DNA from: Candidatus Rhodoferax bjergmarkensis
GTDB taxonomy: Bacteria > Pseudomonadota > Gammaproteobacteria > Burkholderiales > Burkholderiaceae_C
Direction: 5' to 3'
DNA: 64,000 bases
NCBI GenBank assembly: GCA_016708345.1
Contig: JADJFX010000009.1
Span: forward strand, 186,001 to 250,000
Part shown: piece after piece, positions 24,265 through 33,162 of the stretch
How the letters are laid out: every line of letters starts with the position of its first letter
Numbering within the stretch: position 1 is the first letter of the stretch
Position numbers and translations under genes: made by a program
The notes under the pieces: generated by a model
What the model was told of the DNA's origin: nothing
The model's database searches: none
Seen by the model: only the letters and a program-made list of their open reading frames with translations

Positions 24265-25203
24265 TCAACCCCCGGAGTCAAGAGTGAACGCGGCGTGCTG
24301 GTCTTGTCCCAGCAAGGTGACCAGTTGCGGCAGCGCCTCCTTGAGCGCTGCTTTCAGGGTGTGCGGCGGGTTGATGATGAACATGCCGCTGGCGGGCAGG
24401 CCGGGGCGAATGGTTTCCCCTGCTTCATCCGAGGTCAATTTGCTGGATTTGACGGTCAAGGTCGCATGGAGCCAGGGTTTTCCTGCTTTGGTGGCAAGAG
24501 TTTTGAGTTTGCGCGGCACGTCATGGGCTTCCGGGCGCGGAATGATGGGGTACCAGACGGCATAAGTGCCGGTGGCAAAACGCACCAGCGAGTCCGCAAC
24601 CATGGCGACCACGCGGGCGTAGTCATTTTTGATCTCGTAGCTGGGGTCGCTCAGCACCAAGGCCCGACGCGCCGGGGGCGGCAAAAATTTCTTGATGCCT
24701 TCAAACCCGTCTTCGCGCAGCACGGCGACCTGGCGGCCGGCTTTTAATTGCGCGATGTTGGCGCTCAAGGTTTTGGAATCGGTAGGGTGGATTTCAAACA
24801 GTTTGAGCTTGTCGCGCTCGCCCAAAAGGCGCTGGATGATGAAAGGCGAGCCGGGGTAGACCTTGTGGCTGTCTTTGTTGTTGAAGCTGGCCACCAGATC
24901 GAGGTAGTCCTGCAGCAGCGGTGCCAGTTTATCTGCTACTATTTTAATAGCTGCTTGCGCTTTGTTTTCGGGCGCTGCAGGTGTATTTAATGCATGAATC
25001 AGCCGCAAGAAGCCATTGGCTGCTTCGCCGCTGGTTGCTGCGTACTCGCCGTCAAGGCGGTACAGCCCCGCCCCTGCATGGGTGTCAAACACGGTGAGTG
25101 CTGTGTCTTTTTGCAGCAGATGCCGCAGGATGGCAATCAGCACCGAGTGTTTGAGGACGTCGGCATGGTTGCCGGCGTGGAAGGCGTGTCGATAACTAAA
25201 CAT
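24265..25203 (-). CDS. rlmJ: 23S rRNA (adenine(2030)-N6)-methyltransferase RlmJ
   Basis: 312 residues. The start MFSYRHAFHAGNHADVLKHS, the SAM-binding FDTHAGAGLYRL, the catalytic LSDPSYE (DPPY variant), GTYAVWYPII and SGMFIINPPH are all diagnostic of RlmJ, which methylates N6 of A2030 in 23S rRNA. Compared with E. coli RlmJ the segment around residues 70-93 (ALNTPAAPENKAQAAIKIVA) is longer by roughly 16-20 residues, and its DNA is a copy of the dispersed repeat read in frame. It is divergent from rplM, whose promoter lies in the short intergenic gap. Confidence 0.93.
   Translation of the reverse strand: MFSYRHAFHAGNHADVLKHSVLIAILRHLLQKDTALTVFDTHAGAGLYRLDGEYAATSGEAANGFLRLIHALNTPAAPENKAQAAIKIVADKLAPLLQDYLDLVASFNNKDSHKVYPGSPFIIQRLLGERDKLKLFEIHPTDSKTLSANIAQLKAGRQVAVLREDGFEGIKKFLPPPARRALVLSDPSYEIKNDYARVVAMVADSLVRFATGTYAVWYPIIPRPEAHDVPRKLKTLATKAGKPWLHATLTVKSSKLTSDEAGETIRPGLPASGMFIINPPHTLKAALKEALPQLVTLLGQDQHAAFTLDSGG
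24932..24993 (+). repeat. Dispersed ~60 bp repeat, copy 7, inside rlmJ
   Basis: CTGCTACTATTTTAATAGCT, then GCTTGCGCTTTG and CGGGCGCTGCAGGTG. It is antisense to rlmJ but keeps the gene open, coding for about 20 inserted residues of RlmJ. Confidence 0.8.
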
Positions 25204-25212
25204 GGGGGAATG

Positions 25213-25411
25213 TTAACCGCCTTGTGGTGGATTTTGTATAATGTTCGGCTTCGCAGCGATTTTGTGGCTCCGCGGCGAAGTGTCTCAGTATCGTCCTGGT
25301 CTTGTTTGATTGGGCCCGTGTGCCGAGTGATCCCCACCTAAGAGATTCCCGTCAGAGGAACGCCGACCGTGGAAAAGAGCCCGACAAACCTTCTTTTCAA
25401 AGAGAAAACTC
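25213..25411 (+). promoter_or_regulatory. rplM-rpsI promoter and structured leader
   Basis: A perfect -10 TATAAT at 25237-25242 is preceded by a -35 candidate TTAACC (25213-25218, spacing 18). The ~160 nt leader contains the imperfect hairpin CTTCGCAGCG/CGCGGCGAAG near 25250-25280. In E. coli L13 represses this operon through its leader; a similar role here is an inference. Confidence 0.5.
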
Positions 25412-25843
25412 ATGACCAAAACTTTCAGCGCCAAACCCGCTGACGTGGTGCACGAGTGGTTTGTGATTGACGCGACCGACAAGGTCCTCGGACGAGTAGC
25501 CAGCGAAGTTGCTCTCCGTTTGCGCGGCAAACACAAGGCCATTTATACGCCTCACGTCGATACCGGTGACTTCATCGTCATCATCAACGCAGCCCAGCTG
25601 CGTGTCACGGGTGCCAAGCCCATTGACAAAGTGTATTACAGCCACTCCGGCTACCCTGGTGGCATTTCCAGCATCAACTTCCGTGACATGCAAGCCAAGC
25701 ACCCCGGCCGCGCTTTGGAAAAAGCCGTCAAGGGCATGCTGCCTAAAGGCCCGTTGGGCTACGCCATGATCAAGAAGCTCAAGGTGTACGGTGGTGCAGA
25801 GCACCCACACACTGCCCAGCAACCCAAAGTGTTGGAAATTTAA
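25412..25843 (+). CDS. rplM: 50S ribosomal protein L13
   Basis: 143 residues, full length. [40 protein letters not shown] and [20 protein letters not shown] are the conserved L13 blocks, ending with [21 protein letters not shown]13 is an early-assembling 23S rRNA-binding protein. Twelve bases separate it from rpsI, the conserved L13-S9 operon. The leader upstream is long. Confidence 0.98.
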   Translation: MTKTFSAKPADVVHEWFVIDATDKVLGRVASEVALRLRGKHKAIYTPHVDTGDFIVIINAAQLRVTGAKPIDKVYYSHSGYPGGISSINFRDMQAKHPGRALEKAVKGMLPKGPLGYAMIKKLKVYGGAEHPHTAQQPKVLEI

Positions 25844-25854
25844 GGAGCCATGAA

Positions 25855-26247
25855 ATGATTGGTGAATGGAACAATGGTACCGGCCGTCGCAAATCGAGCG
25901 TCGCCCGCGTATTTCTGAAAAAAGGCTCCGGCCAGATCGTGGTCAACGGCAAAGACATTCAAAAGTTCTTTGGTCGTGAAACCTCCATCATGATTTGCAA
26001 GCAGCCGCTGATCTTGACCAACCACGCTCAAACGTTTGACATCATGGTCAACGTGGCAGGCGGCGGTGAGTCGGGCCAGGCTGGTGCAGTGCGCCACGGT
26101 ATCACCCGTGCCCTGATTGATTACGATGCAACGCTCAAATCCGAGCTGAGCAAAGCCGGCTTCGTGACGCGTGATGCGCGTGAAGTCGAGCGTAAGAAGG
26201 TCGGTTTCCACGGCGCTCGCCGCCGCAAGCAGTTCAGCAAGCGTTAA
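25855..26247 (+). CDS. rpsI: 30S ribosomal protein S9
   Basis: 130 residues. [34 protein letters not shown] and the basic C terminus [15 protein letters not shown] tail ([13 protein letters not shown]), which reaches the P-site tRNA, identify S9. It is co-transcribed with rplM and followed by a strong terminator 37 bp after the stop. Confidence 0.98.
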   Translation: MIGEWNNGTGRRKSSVARVFLKKGSGQIVVNGKDIQKFFGRETSIMICKQPLILTNHAQTFDIMVNVAGGGESGQAGAVRHGITRALIDYDATLKSELSKAGFVTRDAREVERKKVGFHGARRRKQFSKR

Positions 26248-26264
26248 TTTCATCAGAAGTTACG

Positions 26265-26340
26265 CAACGAATTGTTGCAAAGCAAAGGCCGCCCGGGTGC
26301 AAATTCGGGCGGCCTTTTCTATTCAACGAATTGTTGCAAA
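26265..26340. repeat. 17 bp direct repeats bracketing the rpsI terminator
   Basis: CAACGAATTGTTGCAAA occurs at 26265-26281 and again at 26324-26340; each contains the palindrome CAACGAATTGTTG. The terminator sits exactly between them. Confidence 0.75.
26284..26319 (+). terminator. Rho-independent terminator of rplM-rpsI
   Basis: Perfect 11 bp stem AAGGCCGCCCG/CGGGCGGCCTT with a 10 base loop, followed by TTTTCT. Confidence 0.9.
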
Positions 26341-26359
26341 CTGCTAGACTCGCGCCGCT

Positions 26360-27088
26360 ATGCGACTTCGTCTGCTTCTTCGCCGCCTGACTGTCAGCGC
26401 GCCACGTATGGCAGTGCGCAGTGCCTTGCCGTGGCCGTTTCGCTGGGCGGTGGTGGCGGTTGTTGCGGGGTTTTGTGCTGCGATAGGCTTGTGGGCCTTT
26501 GAGTTTGGCAAGGACATTGCTGGTCTGGATCGCGGCAGCAAAGCCGAAATGCAAAAAACCTACGCCGAACTGGCGAGATTGCAACTTGAACTGGCCGGGT
26601 TACGGGCCGAGCGTGACAAAGCACAGTCTGTTGCCAACACCGCCAGCACCTTGCTGACCTCAGAGAAGGTGACGCAGGAGCGCCTGGCGGTTCAGGTCAA
26701 AAACTTGGAGGCGGACAACCGCCGCTTGCGTGATGATCTCGGATTTTTTGAAAAACTGATCCCGACGACGGGTGTTGGCGGCATCGCAATTCGCAGCCTG
26801 CAAGCGCAGGTGGAGCAGGGCCGGGTTGTTAAGTGGCAGGTTCTTGTGATTCAGGCGGTCAAAGACCCGGTTGAATTCAGTGGGCGATTGGAGCTGAGTT
26901 TTGTGGGCGTGCAAAATGGCAAACCTTGGGCGGCTGCCTTGCCTGGCGGGCCGCAGGTGTTCAAGTTGAAGCAATATGGTCGTCTGGACGGGGTGTTTGA
27001 CCTGCCACCGCATGCAGTCATCAAGGAAGTCAGCGCCAGGGTGCTCGATGGTTCGGTTACCAAAGCCGTGCAAACCGTCAAGCTTTAG
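26360..27088 (+). CDS. DUF6776 family membrane protein with coiled coil
   Basis: 242 residues. A basic N terminus is followed by one membrane segment (~residues 28-46, WAVVAVVAGFCAAIGLWAFE) and a long coiled coil (~55-130, KTYAELARLQLELAGLRAER), then a C-terminal beta-rich domain (VKWQVLVIQAVKDPVEFSGR). This architecture and its position between rpsI and bactofilin are conserved in Comamonadaceae as I recall them. The function is unknown; association with the bactofilin downstream is suggested only by position. Confidence 0.7.
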   Translation: MRLRLLLRRLTVSAPRMAVRSALPWPFRWAVVAVVAGFCAAIGLWAFEFGKDIAGLDRGSKAEMQKTYAELARLQLELAGLRAERDKAQSVANTASTLLTSEKVTQERLAVQVKNLEADNRRLRDDLGFFEKLIPTTGVGGIAIRSLQAQVEQGRVVKWQVLVIQAVKDPVEFSGRLELSFVGVQNGKPWAAALPGGPQVFKLKQYGRLDGVFDLPPHAVIKEVSARVLDGSVTKAVQTVKL

Positions 27089-27247
27089 GGGTGCAGAAAT
27101 TGCAAATGTCCCGTTTATGGCGAGTGCTGACGGGATGCAGTGTTAGGCGCAAGACGCGAAGTTTAGCCAGCTAAACGAGCGGATTGCAACGACGCAATGC
27201 ACCCGCCAGTGCCGCCAGAAATGGGATATTTGTGATTTCTGCATCCC
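27087..27247. repeat. Long inverted repeat (~80 bp arms) upstream of the bactofilin gene
   Basis: The sequence folds around GTTTAGCCAGCTAAAC (27161-27176). Outer arms GGGTGCAGAAATTGCAAATG and TTTGTGATTTCTGCATCCC and intermediate segments (GTCCCGTTTATGGCG / CGCCAGAAATGGGAT) pair with scattered mismatches, giving one large hairpin or cruciform. It fills the whole gap between the two genes. Confidence 0.75.
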
Positions 27248-27287
27248 TTAGTTCGACCGATAGGGCAAGCAATTTCAGGAGATAAAC

Positions 27288-27683
27288 ATGTTTAACAAGA
27301 AAAAGCAGCCGTCCATCAAAAGTCTGATTGCTGAAGGCAGTCAGATTGAGGGCAATATCCGATTTGCCGATGGCCTGCGGATCGACGGGGCGGTGGTGGG
27401 AATTGTCAGTGCCCGCTCTGAGGTGGCCAGCATGCTGGTGATCTCCGAAACAGCCAGTGTGACGGGTGAGGTTCATGCCGATCACATCATCATCAATGGA
27501 GCAGTGACGGGTCCGATCCATGCCCGAGTCATGCTCGAACTGCAGCCCAAGGCACGCATCCAGGGTGATGTGCATTACACGGCCCTTGAAATGCACCAAG
27601 GGGCCATCATTTCAGGGCAGTTGCGGCCAATGATTGAAGGCGAGGAAAAGCCCACATTGAAACTAGCGGCAAATAACGCTTAG
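27288..27683 (+). CDS. Bactofilin (polymer-forming cytoskeletal protein)
   Basis: 131 residues with CAGGAGATAAAC upstream. FNKKKQPSIKSLIAEGSQIE then the right-handed beta-helix repeats GNIRFADGLRIDGAVVGIVS, VTGEVHADHIIINGAVTGPI and ARIQGDVHYTALEMHQGAII typify bactofilins, which assemble into non-polar filaments and localise cell-wall or pole-associated enzymes. The M23 peptidase further along is of the class often associated with bactofilins, but the two genes are not adjacent here. Confidence 0.9.
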   Translation: MFNKKKQPSIKSLIAEGSQIEGNIRFADGLRIDGAVVGIVSARSEVASMLVISETASVTGEVHADHIIINGAVTGPIHARVMLELQPKARIQGDVHYTALEMHQGAIISGQLRPMIEGEEKPTLKLAANNA

Positions 27684-27751
27684 CTAAGTTCCCGACTAAA
27701 TTGCTGTAGTATTACCATTATCGATTTTGAAGAGATTGGAAAGGATTCCCC

Positions 27752-28114
27752 ATGAGTGCCGTCGCCGAAATGAACCCAACTGAAATGCCATCGCCGATTC
27801 TCTTTACCGACAGCGCGGCCGCCAAGGTGGCTGATCTGATTGCGGAAGAGGGCAACCCTGACCTCAAATTACGTGTTTTTGTGCAGGGCGGCGGATGTTC
27901 CGGTTTTCAGTACGGTTTTACGTTTGATGAAATCACCAATGAAGATGACACCGTCATGACCAAAAACGGCGTTTCCTTGTTGATTGATGCCATGAGCTAC
28001 CAGTACCTCGTAGGTGCGGAAATTGACTACAAAGATGATTTGCAGGGTGCGCAATTCGTCATCAAAAACCCCAACGCCAACAGCACCTGCGGCTGCGGTT
28101 CAAGCTTTTCGTAA
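27752..28114 (+). CDS. erpA: Iron-sulfur cluster insertion protein ErpA
   Basis: 120 residues. [18 protein letters not shown] carries the first ligand Cys and [13 protein letters not shown] the C-terminal pair, the three cysteines of A-type Fe-S carriers; the N-terminal extension and overall sequence fit ErpA, which passes clusters to respiratory and isoprenoid enzymes. Ribosome site AAAGGATTCCCC. It is probably a single-gene transcript, with its own promoter in the 68 bp gap. Confidence 0.94.
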   Translation: MSAVAEMNPTEMPSPILFTDSAAAKVADLIAEEGNPDLKLRVFVQGGGCSGFQYGFTFDEITNEDDTVMTKNGVSLLIDAMSYQYLVGAEIDYKDDLQGAQFVIKNPNANSTCGCGSSFS

Positions 28115-28186
28115 GCTGGTTTGCAACTGCACGCTGGTGTTACGTTCAGCTGTTAGCGGTTCAACTTAACGGGGCGTGTAACCCAC

Positions 28187-29305
28187 TTACGCCGGGTAAA
28201 TGGCACCCAGTATGCGGGCGCCATGGGCTCCAGTGACGGCAGGCAGGCTTGCCGTTTCGCGCCGCACCGTTTTGCGCGCCAGCCACGCAAAAGCACTGGC
28301 TTCGACTTGCAGGGGGGGCAGCCCACAGGCTTGCGACGAGCACACTTGCAAAGTTGGCAGGCACGCCTGCAGTCGTGCCATCAAGTGGCCATTAAAGGCA
28401 CCACCACCGCAGACAATCAATACTTTGCTATCGGAACTGTAGCGTTTTGTGCTGTCTGCGCAGCAACGGGCCGTCAGCTCCGTCAAGGTGGCTTGCACAT
28501 CGGCGGGTTGGAGGTGGGGGAAGGGTTTGAGTTTTTCAGCCAACCAAGCCGGGTTGAACAGGTCACGTCCGGTGCTTTTGGGGGCGGCTTGCGCAAAGTA
28601 GGGCTCGGCCAGCAGTGCTGCCAGCAAGTCCGCATTGATTTGGCCGCTGGCCGCCCAAGCGCCGTCGGCATCAAAGGCATGGCCCAGGTGTTGCTGGCAC
28701 CAGGCATCCATCAAGGCATTGCCGGGTCCGCAGTCAAAACCCAGAATGTCATCCGCCAAGCGAGGTCCTAGGACGGTGAGGTTGGAAATGCCGCCAATAT
28801 TGAGCGCGGCCACTGTTTCGCCGGGCCTGCCGAATACCGATTGGTGAAAGGCCGGCACCAGCGGTGCGCCTTGTCCACCTGCGGCAATGTCACGGCTGCG
28901 GAAATCGGCCACCACATCAATACCCGTGAGTTCGGCCAGCAGGGCCGGGCTGTTGAGCTGCAAGGTGTAGCCGGTGCCATCAACGGCTTGTGGCTGGTGC
29001 CGCACGGTCTGGCCGTGTGCACCAATGGCGCTGACCTGCTGGCGCGCGATGCCAGCTTGTGCGAGTAAATTGGCCACCACTGAGGCGTAAACGCCCGCCA
29101 AGGCGTTGGCCGCCAGGGCGCTGCGGTGCAACTCGTTGGGGCCGGAACTGTTGAGCTCAAGCAGCTCTTGCCGCAGCAGGGGGGGGAAGGGCGCACTGGC
29201 GTGGGCCAGCACGGCCAGAGAATCGCCGGAAAAGTCAGCCAGCACACCGTCTACCCCGTCCAGCGAGGTTCCGGACATGAGGCCAATAAAAAGTTCAGCC
29301 ACCAC
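28187..29305 (-). CDS. anmK: Anhydro-N-acetylmuramic acid kinase
   Basis: 372 residues. ELFIGLMSGTSLDGVDGVLA, TVAALNIGGISNLTVLG, DCGPGNALMDAWCQ and VLIVCGGGAFNGHLMARL are the conserved AnmK/ASKHA motifs. It phosphorylates and opens 1,6-anhydro-MurNAc in peptidoglycan recycling. It lies 21 bp downstream of the M23 peptidase gene in the same orientation, a cell-wall pairing common in betaproteobacteria. Confidence 0.95.
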   Translation of the reverse strand: MVAELFIGLMSGTSLDGVDGVLADFSGDSLAVLAHASAPFPPLLRQELLELNSSGPNELHRSALAANALAGVYASVVANLLAQAGIARQQVSAIGAHGQTVRHQPQAVDGTGYTLQLNSPALLAELTGIDVVADFRSRDIAAGGQGAPLVPAFHQSVFGRPGETVAALNIGGISNLTVLGPRLADDILGFDCGPGNALMDAWCQQHLGHAFDADGAWAASGQINADLLAALLAEPYFAQAAPKSTGRDLFNPAWLAEKLKPFPHLQPADVQATLTELTARCCADSTKRYSSDSKVLIVCGGGAFNGHLMARLQACLPTLQVCSSQACGLPPLQVEASAFAWLARKTVRRETASLPAVTGAHGARILGAIYPA

Positions 29306-29326
29306 GACGCATCCGCTTTGGCGGAG

Positions 29327-30685
29327 TTATTGAACGCTGGTTTCCTGCATCGAGGCGGCTGCAGCCAAGGCAACCCGGGTGGAGGCGGCAAAGCGGTCAA
29401 ACATCTGTTTTGCCGAGGCGGTCACCGGTACCGATTCGCTTTGGCGGGCGATGGTCAATGGGTCTTGGTGATGGCCATTGACGCGGAACTCAAAATGCAG
29501 GTGTGGACCGGTTGCCCAACCCGTGGCACCCACAGCACCAATATTTTGACCTTGGCTTACGGACTGTCCCTTGCGCACATTGATGCGGCTTAAATGGGCG
29601 TAAACCGTGGTCTGGTTGTTACGGTGGTTCACCATGACCACGTTGCCAAAACCATTCTTGATGCCTGCAAATTCCACAATGCCATCACCCACCGTGCGAA
29701 CGGCAGTGCCTGTTGGTGCTGCGTAGTCCACACCCAAATGAGCGCGCCAAGTCTGCAAAATGGGGTGAAACCGCATTTTGAAACCACTGGACATGCGGGA
29801 AAATTCCATGGGCGAGGCCAAATAGGCCCGGCGCAGGCTTTTGCCGTCCAGCGTGTAGTAGGCACCTTTGCCAGCCGCTACAGGGTCCTGGAACCACATA
29901 GCTTGTGAAGTCTTGCCGCCATTGACAAATTCGGCGCTCAAAACACGACCGGTGCGCAGCGGTTCGCCATCACCTTCCAGTGTTTCGTAGACTACAGAAA
30001 AACGATCGCCTTTGCGCAGCGCGCGGTGGAAATCAATGTCACCGGAAAAAATTTCAGCCAACTGGGTCGCGATGGAGTCGGGGATATTGGCGTCATCGGT
30101 GGCGGCGAACAGCGAGGTCTGGATGGTGCCGCTGGCCAGCCGTGATGATGCGCTCAGGGGTGCGGTCTCTACGCGGGATTGAAATCCTTGCCGGGTTTTT
30201 TCGATGACCAAGCGCTTGAAGGTGCCGCTGTCGTCAGGGCTCCAGCGGGCGCTGAGTTTGAGCAAAGTGTTGTTGTCGTTGGTTTCGACGGTGACATTTC
30301 GGCCACCGCGTCCCCACAGGGCTTGGCGGGCCATGGCGTCGGTTCGCAGGAACGCCGCGGCCACAGCGTCGTCAACGCCCAAGCGCTTGAGAAGACTGTC
30401 TGCGGTATCGGTGGAGCGTGTGAGCTCGGTTCTAAATAGTGTGAAATGTTGTGGTGTTTGGGGCGCAGCGGCCAAATTCAAAGACGCAGGCTGAACGGAT
30501 TCGAGCACTTCCCGCACGGAAATCTCGGCCGCATCTGGTGCGAAGGAGGCCAGCGCAAAGGCACCGCCGCCGCCGCCGAGCAGCAGGGCGGCAATCAGGG
30601 CAGTGACACGCTGGGGGTGTTGATTCAGGGTTTGGCGGACAAAGCTGAAAAAAGCGTTGCTTCCGGTGACAAGGCTGTTGCTCAA
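29327..30685 (-). CDS. M23 family metallopeptidase, membrane-anchored
   Basis: About 452 residues from a TTG start at 30685 with GGAAGA six bases upstream; longer starts reach into the tyrS promoter and look unlikely. One membrane segment (~residues 22-44, VTALIAALLLGGGGGAFALA) is followed by a periplasmic region with an OapA/LysM-like part and the LytM domain. Zn ligands are seen in RAHLGVDYAAPTGT (HxxxD) and GPHLHFEFRVNG (HxH). Such MepM/NlpD-like enzymes cleave peptidoglycan cross-links during growth. It is followed by anmK and divergent from tyrS. Confidence 0.87.
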   Translation of the reverse strand: MSNSLVTGSNAFFSFVRQTLNQHPQRVTALIAALLLGGGGGAFALASFAPDAAEISVREVLESVQPASLNLAAAPQTPQHFTLFRTELTRSTDTADSLLKRLGVDDAVAAAFLRTDAMARQALWGRGGRNVTVETNDNNTLLKLSARWSPDDSGTFKRLVIEKTRQGFQSRVETAPLSASSRLASGTIQTSLFAATDDANIPDSIATQLAEIFSGDIDFHRALRKGDRFSVVYETLEGDGEPLRTGRVLSAEFVNGGKTSQAMWFQDPVAAGKGAYYTLDGKSLRRAYLASPMEFSRMSSGFKMRFHPILQTWRAHLGVDYAAPTGTAVRTVGDGIVEFAGIKNGFGNVVMVNHRNNQTTVYAHLSRINVRKGQSVSQGQNIGAVGATGWATGPHLHFEFRVNGHHQDPLTIARQSESVPVTASAKQMFDRFAASTRVALAAAASMQETSVQ

Positions 30686-30828
30686 ATGAAGTCTTCCAAA
30701 TGTCGGTTGAATAGTGCGCGTGAGACTCGTTTCAGGCGGGGCTGCTGCCCCAAGCCACTTAAAATCCAGCGCAAAGTCGAAGTCGCAGTATAACTTCGCC
30801 CAAATTGCCCGCATCGAGAAAAACCCTT

Positions 30829-32073
30829 ATGAATCAAGCATCCACCTCCCCGCCACTTGTATCAGACCGTGTTCGGGAGGCCTTGGCCGTGTCCTTGCGC
30901 GGCTGTGAAGAGCTGATTCCGCAAGATGATTGGGTCAAAAAATTGGCCCGCTCCGAGGCCACCGGCGCGCCCTTGCGCATCAAGCTGGGGCTGGACCCGA
31001 CGGCACCCGACATCCATATCGGCCACACCGTGGTGCTCAACAAGATGCGCCAGTTGCAGAATCTGGGCCACACGGTCATCTTTTTGATTGGCGACTTCAC
31101 CACCCTTATTGGCGATCCTTCTGGCCGCAACAGCACGCGCCCGCCACTCACCCGTGAGCAAATCGACATCAATGCGCAGACCTATTACCGGCAGGCCTCC
31201 ATGGTGCTGGACCCGTCCAAAACCGAAATTCGCTACAACAGCGAGTGGGGTGACGCGCTGGGCTCGCGCGGCATGATTGAGCTGGCGGCCAAGTACACGG
31301 TGGCGCGCATGATGGAGCGTAATGACTTCCATGACCGCTTTCACTCAGGCACATCTATTAGTGTGCATGAATTTTTGTACCCCCTGATGCAGGGTTATGA
31401 CAGCGTGGCGCTCAAGAGCGATCTGGAGCTGGGCGGCACCGACCAGAAGTTCAATCTGCTGATGGGCCGCCATTTGCAGGCCGAATACGGCCAGGAGCCG
31501 CAATGTATTTTGACCATGCCGCTGCTCGAAGGGCTGGACGGCGTGGAGAAAATGTCCAAAAGCAAGAACAACTACATTGGCATCTCCGAGGATGCCAACA
31601 CCATGTTTGCCAAGGTGCTGAGCATTTCTGACGTGCTGATGTGGCGCTGGTACACCTTGCTGAGTTTCAAAAGCGAAGCCGCCATTGCCGCCCTGAAGGC
31701 CGAAGTAGAGGCCGGACGCAACCCGAAAGACGCCAAAGTGGCGCTGGCCAAGGAGATTACCGCCCGTTTTCACAGCGCGCAAGCGGCAGATGCGGCCGAG
31801 CAGGACTTCATCAACCGCTCGCGCGGCGGCGTGCCGGATGAGATTGCAGAGGTGGCCTTGCCATTGGGCGAGGGCGGCGCACCGGTGGGCATTGGCGCTC
31901 TGCTGAAAATGGCCGCTCTGGCGGCCTCCAGCGGCGAAGGCAACCGCCTGATTGATGGCGGCGGCGTGCGTATTGACTCGGTGGTGGTCAGCGACAAAGG
32001 CCTCAAGCTGGGCGCTGGTACTTATGTGGTGCAGGTCGGGAAGCGCAAATTTGCCAAGGTCACCCTAGGCTGA
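30829..32073 (+). CDS. tyrS: Tyrosyl-tRNA synthetase
   Basis: 414 residues. The class I signatures are PDIHIGHTVVLNKMRQLQNL (HIGH) and EKMSKSKNNYIGI (KMSKS), with GGTDQKFNLLMGRHLQ in the active site and a C-terminal S4-like RNA-binding domain (RLIDGGGVRIDSVVVSDKGL). It charges tRNA-Tyr and is of the TyrZ-like long branch common in betaproteobacteria. ATG 30829 is chosen; dtd follows 77 bp later. Confidence 0.96.
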   Translation: MNQASTSPPLVSDRVREALAVSLRGCEELIPQDDWVKKLARSEATGAPLRIKLGLDPTAPDIHIGHTVVLNKMRQLQNLGHTVIFLIGDFTTLIGDPSGRNSTRPPLTREQIDINAQTYYRQASMVLDPSKTEIRYNSEWGDALGSRGMIELAAKYTVARMMERNDFHDRFHSGTSISVHEFLYPLMQGYDSVALKSDLELGGTDQKFNLLMGRHLQAEYGQEPQCILTMPLLEGLDGVEKMSKSKNNYIGISEDANTMFAKVLSISDVLMWRWYTLLSFKSEAAIAALKAEVEAGRNPKDAKVALAKEITARFHSAQAADAAEQDFINRSRGGVPDEIAEVALPLGEGGAPVGIGALLKMAALAASSGEGNRLIDGGGVRIDSVVVSDKGLKLGAGTYVVQVGKRKFAKVTLG

Positions 32074-32150
32074 TTTCGCCAGTATTCAACCATGACCCAG
32101 CGATATGACATGAGCTTCTTAGACTTGGCTTTTACGGGCCACCCCAGAGA

Positions 32151-32621
32151 ATGATCGCCGTTTTGCAGCGCGTCAGCGAAGCGCGGGTGGTGATAAACGG
32201 TCTGGTGGCTGGTGAGATTGGTGCGGGCCTGCTGGTGTTGCTGTGCGCCGAGCGCGGCGACACTGAGGCGCAGGGCGACAAAATGCTGGCCCGGATTTTG
32301 AAGCTGCGCATTTTCAGTGATTCTGCGGGCAAGATGAACCACAGTGTGCAAGCCATGGACGCTCAAGGCACCGTGGGCGGCTTGCTGGTGGTCAGCCAGT
32401 TCACGCTGGCCGCCGATGCCACGGGTGGCAACCGGCCCAGTTTCACCGCCGCAGCCCCCCCGGCCGAAGGGCGCAGGCTTTATGACTACTTTGTGGCGCA
32501 GGCTATGCAGGCTCACCCCCTCGTGCAAACCGGCCAGTTCGGTGCTGACATGAAGGTGCAGCTGGTGAACGACGGCCCGGTGACGATTCCGCTGCGCATC
32601 GTGCCGCCAGTGGTCGTTTGA
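32151..32621 (+). CDS. dtd: D-aminoacyl-tRNA deacylase
   Basis: 156 residues. [40 protein letters not shown] (SQxT motif) and the C-terminal [13 protein letters not shown] (NxGPxT/V motif) identify Dtd, which hydrolyses D-amino acids from mischarged tRNAs. Downstream of tyrS it is functionally coherent, since D-Tyr-tRNA-Tyr is its classical substrate. Confidence 0.95.
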   Translation: MIAVLQRVSEARVVINGLVAGEIGAGLLVLLCAERGDTEAQGDKMLARILKLRIFSDSAGKMNHSVQAMDAQGTVGGLLVVSQFTLAADATGGNRPSFTAAAPPAEGRRLYDYFVAQAMQAHPLVQTGQFGADMKVQLVNDGPVTIPLRIVPPVVV

Positions 32622-32689
32622 ACGGGTAAACCTGTTTCCATATCGATACTTCATGAGGTGCTAAGCCTTTTTACTTATGGTAAATAAGG

Positions 32690-32737
32690 CTTTACCGCAC
32701 TGAAAATAAGCGCTGGCAGCTATTGTTTTGATAGTTC
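32690..32737 (-). repeat. Dispersed ~60 bp repeat, copy 8
   Basis: Minus-strand AACTATCAAAACAATAGCTG then CCAGCGCTTATTTTCAGTGCG; begins directly at the stop of the rhodanese gene and has the same orientation as that gene. Confidence 0.6.
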
Positions 32738-33135
32738 TATTGAGGTTTTACCAGTGGCCAACCGCGTGCCGCCCACTGGCTCATACCTCCTTGCACATAG
32801 CTGGCGTTGGTGTACCCGGCCGCTATCAATTGCTCAACAATTCGGGAGGATCGATTTTGGGTATTGCACATGACCAGCACGGGTGAAGTTGCAGATTTGG
32901 GCAACTCTGAAAAACGCCGGGCAAATTGCGCCATCGGAATCAAGAGCGCGCCCTTGGCAACGCCGTTGGCATGTTCGCCAGGCTCCCGGATATCGACCAC
33001 GATGGCGTTTGATTTTTCCAGCGCCTCGCGCGCCGCTTCCAGTGTCACGGAAGGCAAGGTCGCCAGCGCCGAGCCATGCCAGATGAGAAGGCTGGCGCTG
33101 CAGGCCATCATGGAAATGAAGGTTCGAAGGTGCAT
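32737..33135 (-). CDS. Exported rhodanese-like protein
   Basis: 132 residues from ATG 33135 (GGGA upstream; ATG 33150 is an alternative). The signal peptide MHLRTFISMMACSASLLIWH ends near GSALA. The rhodanese domain has IVVDIREPGEHANGVAKGAL and the active-site loop VLVMCNTQNRSS with the catalytic Cys, and ends GYTNASYVQGGMSQWAARGW. It probably handles sulfane sulfur in the periplasm; the acceptor is unknown. A repeat copy follows its stop. Confidence 0.85.
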   Translation of the reverse strand: MHLRTFISMMACSASLLIWHGSALATLPSVTLEAAREALEKSNAIVVDIREPGEHANGVAKGALLIPMAQFARRFSELPKSATSPVLVMCNTQNRSSRIVEQLIAAGYTNASYVQGGMSQWAARGWPLVKPQ

Positions 33136-33162
33136 GGCTTTAGTTCCCATGTTTGATAATGA

